This document shows, one piece after another, positions 52,424-64,000 of a stretch of DNA of 64,000 bases. This stretch comes from Merdimonas faecis (GTDB lineage: Bacteria; Bacillota; Clostridia; Lachnospirales; Lachnospiraceae), in NCBI RefSeq assembly GCF_001754075.1, contig NZ_MIEH01000015.1, positions 49,485-113,484 on the forward strand, read 5' to 3'. Below the pieces are notes generated by a model, which saw nothing but the letters and a program-made list of their open reading frames with translations, ran no database searches and was not told the DNA's origin. Positions within the stretch are counted from its first letter, which is position 1. Each line of letters starts with the position of its first letter. A program made the position numbers and the translations under genes.

Positions 52424-53938
52424 ATGTCGGATAGGCGGCTGAAGAGCAGAATCCAAAGAAATAAAAAAATAGCACGAATGAAGAAGCAAAGGGCGTACCT
52501 GGTGTGCGGCCTGGTTTTTGTATGCTTTTTTGCGGTCTGCGGGATCGTTTATGGCGGGCTTCGGCATTATGTAAACCGCTTTCCGCAGAACCGGGTTCTT
52601 CAAAATGTATATATCGGGACGCTGGATGTTTCCGGTATGAAGGAAAAGGAAGCAAGGCAGGCGGTAGACGCCCACCACCAGGAGCATCTGGGGAATATGG
52701 TGACCATGGGTGTGGGCGAAAAATCTGCAAAAGCAAGTCTTGGGGAGCTGGGGCTTAAGTACAAGGATGCAGACCAGCTGGTAAAGCAGGCAATGGATTA
52801 TGGCAAGAAAGGGTCGGTGGTACAAAGATTGCGCGAGATCCGGGGACTGTCTAAGGAAAAGCATGTAGTGAAAGAGGCGATGCGGCTGGATCCGGAGACG
52901 GCAAAGGCTGTGATAAATGAGCGGGCGGTACCGCTTACGGTGCGGGCGGAAAATGCATACATTGAGCGTACGGGAGAAGGCTCCTTTTCTGTCGTGGAGG
53001 AGAAAGAAGGCTATACGGTGGATGTAGAGGCGTCCATTGAGAGTATGGAGCAGTTTATAGAAAAAAACTGGGACCATGAGGATCTGTCAGTTGATCTTAC
53101 ATTGGTCAAGGAGGAACCAAAGATCAAGGCGGCAGATCTTGCGACCATCGAAGATGAGCTCGGAAGCTTTTCTACGGATGCCGGGGGCGGAGACAGGTGG
53201 CAGAACTTAAGCACCGGTGTTGGAAAACTGAACGGCACCATACTCATGCCGGGAGAAAGCCTGTCTGTCTGTGATGCCACGGCGCCCTATGATGCGGAGC
53301 ATGGATATGTAGAAGCGGGATCCTATGAGAACGGACAGGTGGTGGATTCCTACGGAGGCGGGATCTGCCAGGTTTCGACCACTTTATACAATGCGGTCCT
53401 GTATGCGGAGCTGCAGGTGGATAAGAGATATCCTCACTCGATGCTGGTGAATTATGTGAAGCCGTCCAGGGATGCGGCGATTGCGGAAGGGATCCTGGAC
53501 TTTGTTTTTACCAATAATTATGACACGCCTATTTATATTGCAGGTGAGATCGACGCGGCCAACCAGATGCGCTTTACTATTTATGGAAAGGATACGCGTC
53601 CGGAGGGCCGGACGGTAGAATATGAGAGCGAAACTCTGGAAACAGAGGAATACAGTGTAGTATATAAAGAAGATGCAGAAGCGGCGCTTGGAAGCATGGA
53701 GTATTCCGGCAGCCCTCACACCGGTACTACGGCCCAGCTGTGGAAGGTGGTATACCAGGATGGCGTGGAAGAATCCCGGGAAGTCATCAATCAGAGTGTG
53801 TATGAAAAGTCGGATCAGATCATCCTGGTGGGAACGGCATCGGATGACCCGGCGAAATCAAAAATAGTGCGGGACGCGATCGCGTCTCAGGATCAGGCGC
53901 AGATCAGCGCGGCGATCAGTCAGGCCCAGTCCTTATAG
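52424..53938 (+). CDS. VanW-family protein with PG-binding domain
   Basis: A 504-aa cell-surface protein. It has a basic N-terminus and one membrane anchor (about 25-46). A YoaR/PG_binding_4-type region (about 60-240) follows, then the VanW domain (about 265-400) with TGVGKLNGTILMPGESLSV and VVDSYGGGICQVSTTLYNAVL. The C-terminal part (about 420-500) is G5-like. Proteins of this type are common in Clostridia. Their function is unclear beyond a cell-wall association, and vancomycin resistance should not be inferred. Confidence 0.9.
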   Translation: MSDRRLKSRIQRNKKIARMKKQRAYLVCGLVFVCFFAVCGIVYGGLRHYVNRFPQNRVLQNVYIGTLDVSGMKEKEARQAVDAHHQEHLGNMVTMGVGEKSAKASLGELGLKYKDADQLVKQAMDYGKKGSVVQRLREIRGLSKEKHVVKEAMRLDPETAKAVINERAVPLTVRAENAYIERTGEGSFSVVEEKEGYTVDVEASIESMEQFIEKNWDHEDLSVDLTLVKEEPKIKAADLATIEDELGSFSTDAGGGDRWQNLSTGVGKLNGTILMPGESLSVCDATAPYDAEHGYVEAGSYENGQVVDSYGGGICQVSTTLYNAVLYAELQVDKRYPHSMLVNYVKPSRDAAIAEGILDFVFTNNYDTPIYIAGEIDAANQMRFTIYGKDTRPEGRTVEYESETLETEEYSVVYKEDAEAALGSMEYSGSPHTGTTAQLWKVVYQDGVEESREVINQSVYEKSDQIILVGTASDDPAKSKIVRDAIASQDQAQISAAISQAQSL

Positions 53939-53966
53939 AGACAGCGGGCGGGAAGGGCGGTAATAT

Positions 53967-54527
53967 ATGAGAAATACAGAAGCAAAAGAGCAGAGCTTCC
54001 GGGCCGGACAAAAGATCATTCTGACCGGATGGATCGGACTGGACGGGATGCTGTGTGTCCTGGAAAAGAAGAGAGGGGAGCTGGAACAGAAATTTGCACC
54101 GGCCTTCCTTATGCAGGCGAAGGCCCGGGGTGAGGAAAGGAATGTCTGTTCTGAGGAAGAAATAGAAGAGATTACGGATGCTTTCGTATATCCGGTGGGG
54201 GAAGGAGGAATCCTGGCAGCGCTGTGGTATCTGGCAAAGGCGGCGGGAAAAGGGATCTCGCTGGATCTGAAAAAATTTCCGATCCTGCAGGAGACCATTG
54301 AGATCTGTGAATGTTATCGCTTGAATCCTTACCAGCTGCGCTCAGAAGGATGTTTTCTGATCGTAACGGATGAAGAAAGCCGTGTAGAAAGACTGCTGGC
54401 AGAACAGGGAATCCGGGGAACGGTAATTGGTGAAATTGCCAATAATAACGATAAAATTATCCGAAATGGGGAAGATATCCGGTATATTGACCGTCCGGCG
54501 CCGGATGAATTGGCAAAAATATTGTAA
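53967..54527 (+). CDS. AIR synthase (PurM/HypE) C-terminal-domain protein
   Basis: A 186-aa protein that contains mainly the C-terminal half of an AIR synthase-like enzyme. The GGILAALWYLAKAAGKGISLD region (about 78-98) and EICECYRLNPYQLRSEGCFLIV match the PurM_C part of HypE/ThiL/PurM. The N-terminal nucleotide-binding domain is missing, so it is not a complete PurM or HypE. It may be a stand-alone derivative. Function unknown. Confidence 0.75.
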   Translation: MRNTEAKEQSFRAGQKIILTGWIGLDGMLCVLEKKRGELEQKFAPAFLMQAKARGEERNVCSEEEIEEITDAFVYPVGEGGILAALWYLAKAAGKGISLDLKKFPILQETIEICECYRLNPYQLRSEGCFLIVTDEESRVERLLAEQGIRGTVIGEIANNNDKIIRNGEDIRYIDRPAPDELAKIL

Positions 54528-54589
54528 AAAATTGATAAAATTAGTAAAAAGTAGAAAAAATAATGATACATTTTTAACAAATGTGTATA

Positions 54590-54618
54590 TTGACGAGCGC
54601 CCTTCATTTATTTAAAAT
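54590..54618 (+). promoter_or_regulatory. Promoter of trmL
   Basis: TTGACG (54590-54595), 17 bp, TAAAAT (54613-54618). The predicted start is about 16 nt before the ATG, leaving a short leader with the RBS. Confidence 0.7.
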
Positions 54619-54640
54619 GTTGATAAAAGGAGGGCGCTAT

Positions 54641-55132
54641 ATGTTTCATATTGTACTGCTTGAGCCAGAAATTCCGTCTAATACAGGAAACATCGGGCGG
54701 ACCTGTGTGGCGACCGGCACGAAGCTGCATCTTATCGAGCCGCTTGGCTTCCGGCTGAATGAGAAGAATCTGAAGCGTGCAGGTATGGATTACTGGGATG
54801 ATCTGGATGTGGAAACCTACATTGATTATCAAGATTTCCTGGAGAAGAATCCTGGAGCAAAAATTTATATGGCAACCACCAAAGCGGCAAAGGTCTATAC
54901 AGAAGTCCGGTATGAACCGGACTGTTATATTATGTTCGGAAAAGAGAGCGCAGGTATACCGGAAGAGATTTTGGTACAGCATAAAGAAGACTGCATCAGG
55001 ATTCCGATGATCGGAGATATCCGGTCCTTGAATCTCGGTAATTCCGCAGCAATCATTTTGTATGAAGCGCTCCGCCAGAACCAGTTTGCAGGGCTGAATC
55101 TGGAGGGACATTTACACAGATTAAAATGGTAA
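54641..55132 (+). CDS. trmL: tRNA (cytidine/uridine-34 2'-O)-methyltransferase
   Basis: SPOUT-family methyltransferase that modifies the wobble base of tRNA-Leu, 163 aa from ATG 54641 (RBS aaaggagggcg). SPOUT motifs are LLEPEIPSNTGNIGRTC (motif 1), MFGKESAGIP (motif 2) and RSLNLGNSAAIILYEALRQ (motif 3, knot). It lies between the AIR-synthase-like gene and the second V-ATPase operon, with its own promoter. Confidence 0.94.
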   Translation: MFHIVLLEPEIPSNTGNIGRTCVATGTKLHLIEPLGFRLNEKNLKRAGMDYWDDLDVETYIDYQDFLEKNPGAKIYMATTKAAKVYTEVRYEPDCYIMFGKESAGIPEEILVQHKEDCIRIPMIGDIRSLNLGNSAAIILYEALRQNQFAGLNLEGHLHRLKW

Positions 55133-55167
55133 AAATGCAAGAAATATTGTAAGATTATTCATTGCGC

Positions 55168-55196
55168 TAGACTTTTGTTAAAATTCATATTATAAT
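55168..55196 (+). promoter_or_regulatory. Promoter of the second V-ATPase operon
   Basis: TAGACT (55168-55173), 17 bp, TATAAT (55191-55196), followed by the RBS and the subunit H start at 55240. Confidence 0.6.
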
Positions 55197-55239
55197 CGTA
55201 ACTACAGGACTCATATTGAGAGAGGTGGTGAACAGACAG

Positions 55240-55548
55240 ATGGTAGAAGAAACCATTCAGACCATCAAGGAGACAGAGCGCGAGGCTGAAGAGATCATAA
55301 AAGACGCGGATGCCAGATGTGCGGGGATTCTTGAAGAAGCGTCAAAAAAGGCTGCAAAGATCAAGGAAGATGCGGTCAGGGACGCTAAGGAAAAGGCAGA
55401 GGCCAGTCTGTCGTCAGCAAAAGAAGTTGGGACACAAACGATGCAGGATGCATTGAAGGAAACGGAAGAGCAAATTGCATCTTTAAGGGGGACAGCGCTA
55501 GCCAAGGAGGATGCGGCTGTATCTGCGGTGATCGCAAGACTCGTCTGA
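55240..55548 (+). CDS. V-type ATPase subunit H (stalk partner of E)
   Basis: A 102-aa charged, almost entirely helical protein with Ala/Glu/Lys heptads (AEEIIKDADARCAGILEEASK and KAAKIKEDAVRDAKEKAEAS), the usual subunit H (AhaH/NtpF-type) that forms the E-H coiled-coil stalk. ATG 55240 is preferred, with agaggtgg ahead of it. TTG 55216 is also in frame. It opens the operon in the order H-I-K-E-C-F-A-B-D. Confidence 0.88.
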   Translation: MVEETIQTIKETEREAEEIIKDADARCAGILEEASKKAAKIKEDAVRDAKEKAEASLSSAKEVGTQTMQDALKETEEQIASLRGTALAKEDAAVSAVIARLV

Positions 55549-55606
55549 CCTATTTTCGCTTGAATGAGAAGCCAGAAAAAATGCAAAAAGAAGGAGGGAT
55601 GAGGCT

Positions 55607-58110
<2,504 letters not shown>

Positions 58111-58160
58111 TCACAGGAAACGAAAAGCAGCAGAAATCAAAAAAAGGAGTGCAAGGGTTT

Positions 58161-58760
58161 ATGACTGGATTAGATAAAATGAAAAGTCAGATCCTGGACG
58201 AAGCAAAGAAAGCTGCCGAGGAGAAGATCTCCGAGGCAAACGCACAGGCAGACGAGATGATCCGCCTGGCAAAAGAAGATGCGGCAAAGCAGACAGAGAG
58301 CATCCAGAAAAAGGCAGAGGAAGACGTGGCGAATTATCAGGAGCGCATGGTGTCCTCGATCGACCTGCAGAAGAGGACCAAGATCCTGGCTGCAAAGCAG
58401 GAAGTGATCGCCGAAGTGCTGGAGAAAGCATACGAAAAAGTAAAAGCCATGAGTGAGGAGGAATATTTTTCTATGCTCCTTAAAATGGTAGAAAAGTATG
58501 CGCTGCCCCAAGAAGGGGAGATCTGCTTTTCTGCGGCTGACCTAGCAAGGCTGCCGGATGGATTTGAAGCAAAGGTTTCTGAAACCGCGGCTTCAAAGGG
58601 CGGTAGCTTAAGACTGTCCAGGGAAGGCAGAAAGATTGACAACGGATTTATTCTGATTTATGGCGGGATTGAAGAAAACTGTACGATCCGGGCCATGTTT
58701 GATGCAAAGAAAGACGAACTGTCCGACATTGTGCACCAATTAGTATTTTTACAGGCGTAA
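58161..58760 (+). CDS. ntpE: V-type ATPase subunit E (second V-ATPase)
   Basis: Peripheral-stalk subunit, 199 aa from ATG 58161. The N-terminal helix is rich in Ala, Glu and Lys (KMKSQILDEAKKAAEEKISE), and the C-terminal globular domain ends with ENCTIRAMFDAKKDELSDI. A GTG at 58149 is in frame, but aaaaaggagtg suits the later ATG. It pairs with the H subunit at 55240. Confidence 0.92.
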   Translation: MTGLDKMKSQILDEAKKAAEEKISEANAQADEMIRLAKEDAAKQTESIQKKAEEDVANYQERMVSSIDLQKRTKILAAKQEVIAEVLEKAYEKVKAMSEEEYFSMLLKMVEKYALPQEGEICFSAADLARLPDGFEAKVSETAASKGGSLRLSREGRKIDNGFILIYGGIEENCTIRAMFDAKKDELSDIVHQLVFLQA

Positions 58761-58778
58761 CCAGATGGGAGGAATAAA

Positions 58779-59747
58779 ATGAGCGAACAATATACCTACG
58801 CGGTTGCGCGCATACGTGCCCTGGAGGTTGGACTGTTTTCAGGCAGTACGATCGAGCAGCTCATTGCCTGCCAGGATTACGGACAGTGCCTGCAGTTTCT
58901 GGAGGAAAAGGGCTGGGGAGACAGTGAGAGCTCCGGCAATGCAGAGGCGATGCTGACCAGAGAGGAAGAGAAGATCTGGGAGGTCGTAAAGGATCTGCAT
59001 ATTGACATGGAGCATTTTGCAGTACTTTCCTATCCGAAGATTTTCCATAACCTGAAAGCTGCGGTGAAAGAGGCATGTACGGGAGCAAAGATCCAGCATA
59101 TTTATTATGAGGATGTGCAGATTCCGGGAAGTGTCATGTCCGAGATCGTTCGGGAAAAGGAGTTCGGAAGACTTCCGGCATATATGCAGCATGCGGCAGA
59201 AGAGGCTTACGAGTCACTTCTCCATACCGGGGACGGACAGTTGTGCGACTGCATCATTGACCGGGCGGCGCTAGACGCCATCTATGAGGCGGGGAAACGC
59301 TCGGACGCCGCGATCATCCGTGATTATGCGGAGTCTACGGTGGCCGTGGCGGATATCAAGATCGCTGTCCGTTCACAGAAAACCGCGAAATCAATCGAGT
59401 TTATGAAGCGGGCTATGGCAGAGTGTGAAAGTGTGAATGTAGACCAGCTTGCAAAAGCAGCGCTTGGCGGCATGGATGCGATCCGTGATTACCTGCAGGG
59501 CACAGCCTATGCGGAAGGAGCAGAGGCGCTTGCGGAATCGCCGTCTGCATTTGAACGCTGGTGCGACAACCGGATCATTCAGACGATCAGTCCGCAGAAA
59601 TATCAGGCATTTACGATAGGACCTGTAATCGCCTATGTGATTGCCAGACAAAATGAAATAAAAACGGTACGAATCATTCTTTCCGGCAAACTCAATGACT
59701 TACCGGATGATTCAATCCGAGAAAGGGTAAGGGAGATGTATGTATAA
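58779..59747 (+). CDS. ntpC: V-type ATPase subunit C (second V-ATPase)
   Basis: Central-stalk subunit that sits on the c-ring and holds D and F, 322 aa. The protein is helical with repeated domains, starting TYAVARIRALEVGLFSGSTIEQL. The family segments SPQKYQAFTIGPVIAYVIARQNE and VRIILSGKLNDLPDD are near the C-terminus. It overlaps the F gene by 8 bp. The first V-ATPase has no C gene in the visible part. Confidence 0.94.
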   Translation: MSEQYTYAVARIRALEVGLFSGSTIEQLIACQDYGQCLQFLEEKGWGDSESSGNAEAMLTREEEKIWEVVKDLHIDMEHFAVLSYPKIFHNLKAAVKEACTGAKIQHIYYEDVQIPGSVMSEIVREKEFGRLPAYMQHAAEEAYESLLHTGDGQLCDCIIDRAALDAIYEAGKRSDAAIIRDYAESTVAVADIKIAVRSQKTAKSIEFMKRAMAECESVNVDQLAKAALGGMDAIRDYLQGTAYAEGAEALAESPSAFERWCDNRIIQTISPQKYQAFTIGPVIAYVIARQNEIKTVRIILSGKLNDLPDDSIRERVREMYV

Positions 59748-60057
59748 GATTGCAGTAGTAGGCGATTATGACAGTATCTACGGCTTTGCGGCGCTGGGAC
59801 TGGATACATTTCCCGTGACGGCCCAGGAGGAAGCCGGAGAACGATTACAGGAGCTGGCGGCGGGAGGATATGGAATCATCTATATCACAGAAGCGCTGGC
59901 GGCAGGAATGAAGCATGAGATTGCAAGATATCAGAATCAGCTGATTCCGGCAATCATAGAAATTCCGGGAATTTCCGGAAATACCGGAAACGGAGTGCGG
60001 GGAGTCAAGAAGTCTGTGGAACAGGCGGTAGGCTCTGATATCTTATTCAGTAACTAA
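59740..60057 (+). CDS. ntpG: V-type ATPase subunit F (second V-ATPase)
   Basis: Small central-stalk subunit, 105 aa. It begins MYKIAVVGDYDSIYGFAALGLD and contains YGIIYITEALA and the PAIIEIPG strand. Here F follows C, as in E. hirae, whereas in the first operon F precedes E. It overlaps ntpC by 8 bp. Confidence 0.94.
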   Translation: MYKIAVVGDYDSIYGFAALGLDTFPVTAQEEAGERLQELAAGGYGIIYITEALAAGMKHEIARYQNQLIPAIIEIPGISGNTGNGVRGVKKSVEQAVGSDILFSN

Positions 60058-60081
60058 GAAAGTAGAGGTGATTCGTCCATT

Positions 60082-61851
60082 ATGAGTAGTACAGGTACGA
60101 TAAAAAAAGTAGCAGGACCGCTGGTCATTGCATCCGGCATGCGCGATGCGAACATGTCTGACGTTGTACGTGTAAGCAAGCAGCGTCTGATCGGTGAGAT
60201 CATCGAGATGCACGGAGACGAGGCGTCGATCCAGGTATATGAGGAGACGTCAGGCCTTGGCCCGGGCGAGCCGGTAGAGTCTACCGGAGCGCCGATGTCC
60301 GTAGAACTGGGACCAGGACTGATCTCCAGTATCTATGACGGAATCCAGCGTCCGCTTGACGATATTATGAAGATTTCAGGCAACAACCTGCAGAGAGGTG
60401 TAGAGGTAGCTGCCCTGAAGAGAGATAAGAAATGGGAGTTTGTCCCGGTGGCAAAGGCCGGAGACGAAGTAGAAGCCGGAGACGTGTTGGGAACCGTACA
60501 GGAAACTGCCATCGTGCAGCAGAAGATCATGGTTCCCTATGGCGTGGAAGGTACCGTAAAAGAAATCAAATCCGGTGAGTATACGGTAGAAGACGTGATC
60601 GCCGTGATCGAGACCAAAGACGGAGACAAGGAACTTACCATGGTCCAGAAATGGCCGGTAAGAAGAGGACGTCCGTATGTGAAGAAGCTGCCGCTTGATA
60701 AGCCGCTGGTTACCGGGCAGCGTGTCGTTGACACCTTCTTCCCTATCGCAAAAGGGGGTGTGGCTGCGGTTCCCGGACCTTTCGGAAGTGGAAAAACAGT
60801 CATCCAGCATCAGCTGGCAAAATGGGCGGAAGCTGATATCGTGGTTTATATCGGATGCGGAGAGCGTGGAAATGAGATGACCGACGTTCTGAACGAGTTC
60901 CCGGAGCTGAAAGACCCGAAGACCGGACGTTCTTTGATGGAGCGGACCGTTCTGATTGCCAACACTTCGGATATGCCGTTTGCAGCCCGTGAAGCTTCTA
61001 TCTATACAGGAATCACGATCGCAGAGTATTTCCGTGATATGGGATATTCGGTAGCCCTGATGGCAGACTCCACATCCCGCTGGGCGGAAGCCCTTCGTGA
61101 GATGTCCGGACGTCTGGAAGAAATGCCTGGTGAGGAAGGTTACCCGGCATACTTAGGATCCCGTCTGGCAGAGTTCTATGAAAGAGCCGGACACGTGGTT
61201 TCTCTTGGAAAAGAGGGAAGAGAAGGTTCCCTGTCCGTAATCGGAGCCGTATCTCCTCCGGGTGGTGATACTTCCGAGCCGGTATCCCAGGCAACCCTCC
61301 GTATCGTAAAGGTATTCTGGGGACTGGATTCCAACCTGGCATACAAGAGACATTTCCCGGCCATCAACTGGCTGACCAGTTACTCCCTGTATCTGGATAA
61401 TGTCAGCGATTGGTTTAACAGCACGGTGGCAGAGGACTGGATGGAAGACCGTCAGAAGATGATGAGCCTTCTGCAGGACGAGGCAGAGCTGGAAGAGATC
61501 GTGCAGATGGTAGGTATGGATGCCCTGTCGCCGACAGACCGTCTGAAAATGGAAGCTGCAAGATCTATCCGTGAAGACTTCCTGCACCAGAACTCCTTCC
61601 ATGAAGTAGATACCTATACGCCACTCCGGAAACAGTATCTGATGATGAAACTGGTGCTGGCGTTCTATGAACAGTCCTTAGAAGCTCTGAACAAGGGCGC
61701 TTCCATGAAAGTGCTGCTTAGCATGGATGTCAGAGAAAAGATCGGCCGTTATAAATATACTACGGTAGAGAATATCGAGACCGAGTATGAAAAGATCATG
61801 AATGAACTGAGTGAAGAGATCGCCGGTGCATTCGGGAAGGAGGACTTCTAA
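60082..61851 (+). CDS. ntpA: V-type ATPase catalytic subunit A (second V-ATPase)
   Basis: Catalytic head subunit, 589 aa. Walker A GPFGSGKT is at about 232-239. Walker B is in [18 protein letters not shown], and [17 protein letters not shown] follows. It starts [20 protein letters not shown]. It is followed by ntpB after 2 bp. Compared with the A subunit of the first operon the P-loop is closer to the usual V-ATPase form. Confidence 0.97.
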   Translation: MSSTGTIKKVAGPLVIASGMRDANMSDVVRVSKQRLIGEIIEMHGDEASIQVYEETSGLGPGEPVESTGAPMSVELGPGLISSIYDGIQRPLDDIMKISGNNLQRGVEVAALKRDKKWEFVPVAKAGDEVEAGDVLGTVQETAIVQQKIMVPYGVEGTVKEIKSGEYTVEDVIAVIETKDGDKELTMVQKWPVRRGRPYVKKLPLDKPLVTGQRVVDTFFPIAKGGVAAVPGPFGSGKTVIQHQLAKWAEADIVVYIGCGERGNEMTDVLNEFPELKDPKTGRSLMERTVLIANTSDMPFAAREASIYTGITIAEYFRDMGYSVALMADSTSRWAEALREMSGRLEEMPGEEGYPAYLGSRLAEFYERAGHVVSLGKEGREGSLSVIGAVSPPGGDTSEPVSQATLRIVKVFWGLDSNLAYKRHFPAINWLTSYSLYLDNVSDWFNSTVAEDWMEDRQKMMSLLQDEAELEEIVQMVGMDALSPTDRLKMEAARSIREDFLHQNSFHEVDTYTPLRKQYLMMKLVLAFYEQSLEALNKGASMKVLLSMDVREKIGRYKYTTVENIETEYEKIMNELSEEIAGAFGKEDF

Positions 61852-61853
61852 TT

Positions 61854-63227
61854 ATGCCAAAAGAATATAGAACCATACAGGAAGTTGCCGGACCGCTGAT
61901 GATGGTAAAAGGAGTCGAAGGCGTAGCCTACGACGAGCTGGGCGAGATCGAGCTTGCAAACGGCGAGAAGCGCCGCTGCAAGGTGCTGGAAGTAGACGGA
62001 GACAATGTAGTAGTACAGCTCTATGAAAATGCTGCCGGCATCAACTTAAGCAACAGTAAGGTACGTTTCCTGGGACGCAGCATGGAGCTTGGCGTATCCG
62101 GAGATATGCTGGGACGTGTCTTTGACGGACTGGGACGCCCTATCGACGACGGACCGGAAATTCTTCCGGAAGAAAGAAGAGATATCAATGGTCTGCCTAT
62201 GAACCCGGCGGCCCGTGTATATCCTTCCGAGTTCATCCAGACCGGTGTGTCAGCCATCGACGGACTGAACACTCTGGTACGTGGACAGAAGCTGCCGATC
62301 TTCTCCTGTTCCGGTCTGCCACATTCACAGCTGGCAGCCCAGATCGCAAGACAGGCAAAGGTACGCGGCAAAGATGAAAACTTCGCCGTTGTATTTGCAG
62401 CTATGGGTATCACATTCGAAGAATCCAACTTCTTCGTAGAATCCTTTAAAGAGACAGGAGCCATTGACAGAACGGTCCTGTTCGTCAACCTGGCAAATGA
62501 CCCGGCGGTAGAGCGTATTTCCACGCCGCGTATGGCGCTGACAGCAGCAGAGTACCTGGCGTTCGAAAAGGATATGCACGTACTGGTCATCCTGACAGAT
62601 ATTACAAACTATGCGGACGCTCTTCGTGAGATCTCAGCAGCGAAAAAGGAGGTCCCGGGACGCCGCGGATATCCTGGATACATGTACACTGACCTGGCTC
62701 AGATGTATGAGCGTGCCGGACGTCAGAGAGGCAAGATCGGAAGTATCACCATGATCCCGATCCTGACCATGCCGGAAGATGATAAGACCCATCCGATTCC
62801 TGACCTGACAGGATACATCACCGAAGGACAGGTAATCCTTAGCCGTGACCTGTACCGCAAGGGCATCCAGCCGCCGATCGACGTGCTGCCGTCCCTGTCC
62901 CGTCTGAAGGACAAAGGTATCGGCGAGGGCAAGACAAGAGCGGACCACTCCAACACCATGAACCAGTTGTTTGCGGCTTACTCCCGTGGTAAAGACGCAA
63001 AAGAGCTGATGACCATCTTAGGAGAGGCGGCTCTGACAGAGATTGACCTGATCTACGCTCAGTTTGCAGACGCTTTTGAAAAGGAATATGTAAACCAGGG
63101 CTACAATACAGACCGGTCTATCGAAGAGACGCTGGAGATCGGATGGAAGTTACTGTCCATCCTGCCAAGATCCGAGCTGAAACGTATCGATGACAAGTTC
63201 TTAGATATGTACTACGGCAAACAATAA
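61854..63227 (+). CDS. ntpB: V-type ATPase subunit B (second V-ATPase)
   Basis: Non-catalytic head subunit, 457 aa. It starts [21 protein letters not shown]. The degenerate nucleotide region is [18 protein letters not shown], and [19 protein letters not shown] and [18 protein letters not shown] follow. RBS ggaagg lies in the ntpA tail. Confidence 0.97.
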   Translation: MPKEYRTIQEVAGPLMMVKGVEGVAYDELGEIELANGEKRRCKVLEVDGDNVVVQLYENAAGINLSNSKVRFLGRSMELGVSGDMLGRVFDGLGRPIDDGPEILPEERRDINGLPMNPAARVYPSEFIQTGVSAIDGLNTLVRGQKLPIFSCSGLPHSQLAAQIARQAKVRGKDENFAVVFAAMGITFEESNFFVESFKETGAIDRTVLFVNLANDPAVERISTPRMALTAAEYLAFEKDMHVLVILTDITNYADALREISAAKKEVPGRRGYPGYMYTDLAQMYERAGRQRGKIGSITMIPILTMPEDDKTHPIPDLTGYITEGQVILSRDLYRKGIQPPIDVLPSLSRLKDKGIGEGKTRADHSNTMNQLFAAYSRGKDAKELMTILGEAALTEIDLIYAQFADAFEKEYVNQGYNTDRSIEETLEIGWKLLSILPRSELKRIDDKFLDMYYGKQ

Positions 63228-63248
63228 GCCATAGAAGGAGGCAGATAT

Positions 63249-63908
63249 ATGGCATCTACGCAGATCACGCCTACCCGTATGGAACTGACAAAAACCAAAA
63301 GAAAGCTTGCTACCGCCAGAAGGGGCCATAAGCTTCTGAAGGATAAACGTGACGAGCTGATGCGTCAGTTCCTGGAGATGGCGAAGGAGAACATGGAACT
63401 CCGCCAGAAGGTAGAAGCCGGGATCCTCTCTGCAAATAAGAACTTTGTCATTGCGAAAGCCGGAATGGATGAGGCAACTCTGAATACGGCTTTGATGGCG
63501 CCGAAGCAGGAAGTAAGCCTGGGAGTAGATAAGAAAAATGTCATGAGCGTTAATATTCCGGTGTTTGAGACAAAGACCAGGACGGCAGACGCAAACGATA
63601 TTTACTCTTACGGATTTGCTTTTACGTCCAGCGATCTGGATGGAGCGGTAAAATCCCTGGCAGATATCCTGCCGGATATGTTAAAGCTTGCGGAGAGGGA
63701 GAAAGCGTGCCAGCTGATGGCGGCAGAGATCGAGAAGACCAGACGCCGTGTTAATGCACTGGAGCATGTGATCATCCCGGAAGCACAGGAGACCATCAAA
63801 TATATCACGATGAAGCTGGATGAGAACGAGAGAAGCTCCCAGATTCGTCTGATGAAAGTAAAAGATATGATGCTGGAGGAGGCCCATCACTACAGCGAGA
63901 GGGCTTAA
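63249..63908 (+). CDS. ntpD: V-type ATPase subunit D (second V-ATPase)
   Basis: Rotor shaft subunit, 219 aa. The N-terminal helix is ITPTRMELTKTKRKLATARR, and the C-terminal helix has RRRVNALEHVIIPEAQETIKYI in part, the clear subunit D signature. It is the last gene of the operon and is followed by a strong terminator. RBS gaaggagg. Confidence 0.97.
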   Translation: MASTQITPTRMELTKTKRKLATARRGHKLLKDKRDELMRQFLEMAKENMELRQKVEAGILSANKNFVIAKAGMDEATLNTALMAPKQEVSLGVDKKNVMSVNIPVFETKTRTADANDIYSYGFAFTSSDLDGAVKSLADILPDMLKLAEREKACQLMAAEIEKTRRRVNALEHVIIPEAQETIKYITMKLDENERSSQIRLMKVKDMMLEEAHHYSERA

Positions 63909-63929
63909 GACAGCAGAAAGTGAAAAAGC

Positions 63930-63979
63930 AAAGCGCCGCAGGAGCACCTTGACAAGGTGAGACTGCGGCGCTTTTTGCA
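63930..63979 (+). terminator. Terminator of the second V-ATPase operon
   Basis: Perfect 12-bp stem AAAGCGCCGCAG (63930-63941) / CTGCGGCGCTTT (63963-63974), with an inner CACCTTG/CAAGGTG stem, followed by a T-run. The window ends in a further GTGCGC/GCGCAC hairpin (63983-64000) that may continue outside. Confidence 0.9.
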
Positions 63980-64000
63980 GATGTGCGCCTGGCGGCGCAC

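Noticed and set aside
52424..53938. Vancomycin resistance determinant
   Set aside because: VanW-domain proteins are widespread in Clostridia, and no vanHAX-type ligase or dehydrogenase genes are present.

Overview
The window looks like chromosome of a Gram-positive anaerobic Firmicute, most likely a Lachnospiraceae/Clostridia gut-type organism. The reasons are a class III (anaerobic) ribonucleotide reductase with its activase, purine-rich ribosome binding sites ahead of nearly every gene, frequent TTG/GTG starts, a large Bacillus/Clostridium-type SRP RNA next to tadA, and bacterial V-type ATPases. No species is assigned.

Layout. 1-7120: the 3' part of a first V-type ATPase operon (I-K-F-E-A-B-D). 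7116-9460: proC framed by matching palindromes and DnaA-box-like repeats, then an ATC-hydrolase-like gene and a membrane protein. 9518-10020: tRNA-Lys, a long hairpin and three tandem ~72-bp repeats. 10098-17474: a tyrosine recombinase, a ~250-bp segment between perfect 21-bp inverted repeats, and a five-gene sortase-assembled pilus operon (tip adhesin, SipA-like pseudo signal peptidase, FctA-type backbone, class B sortase, FctB-like pilin). An AP2/zinc-ribbon protein follows at 17566-18504. 18606-23440: XRE-cupin regulator plus hyuA/hyuB and a cupin. 23585-30323: an Fe-S aldo/keto reductase, nrdD behind paired NrdR-like boxes, and nrdG-punA-mtaD-like-DUF1648. 30611-36951: a complete F-type ATPase operon (BEFHAGDC). 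37090-39874: an IS91-type transposase with a small acidic ORF, then an Rpn/PDDEXK protein. 40061-42165: a divergent LysR/YeiH pair. 42314-45203: SDR, aroB and aroF on the minus strand. 45458-55132: housekeeping and lineage-specific genes (PPTase, HTH-acidic protein, dgt, DUF6128-like, tadA, SRP RNA, radical SAM, VanW, AIR-synthase C-domain, trmL). 55168-63979: a complete second V-type ATPase operon in the Enterococcus hirae order (H-I-K-E-C-F-A-B-D), closed by a strong terminator.

The two strongest signals are these. First, a probable phase-variation switch: the only good sigma-70 promoter found in the 250-bp segment points away from the pilus genes as assembled (predicted OFF), and a recombinase gene lies immediately beside it. 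Second, three rotary ATPases lie in 64 kb. Their c-subunits predict different coupling ions: all five Na+ ligands are present in the second V-ATPase, while the F-ATPase and the first V-ATPase lack key Na+ ligands.

There is also a family of six perfect or near-perfect palindromes with a (G)GGGACG motif. Their outer arms differ at each locus and take in gene ends (stop codons or an RBS) while staying self-complementary.
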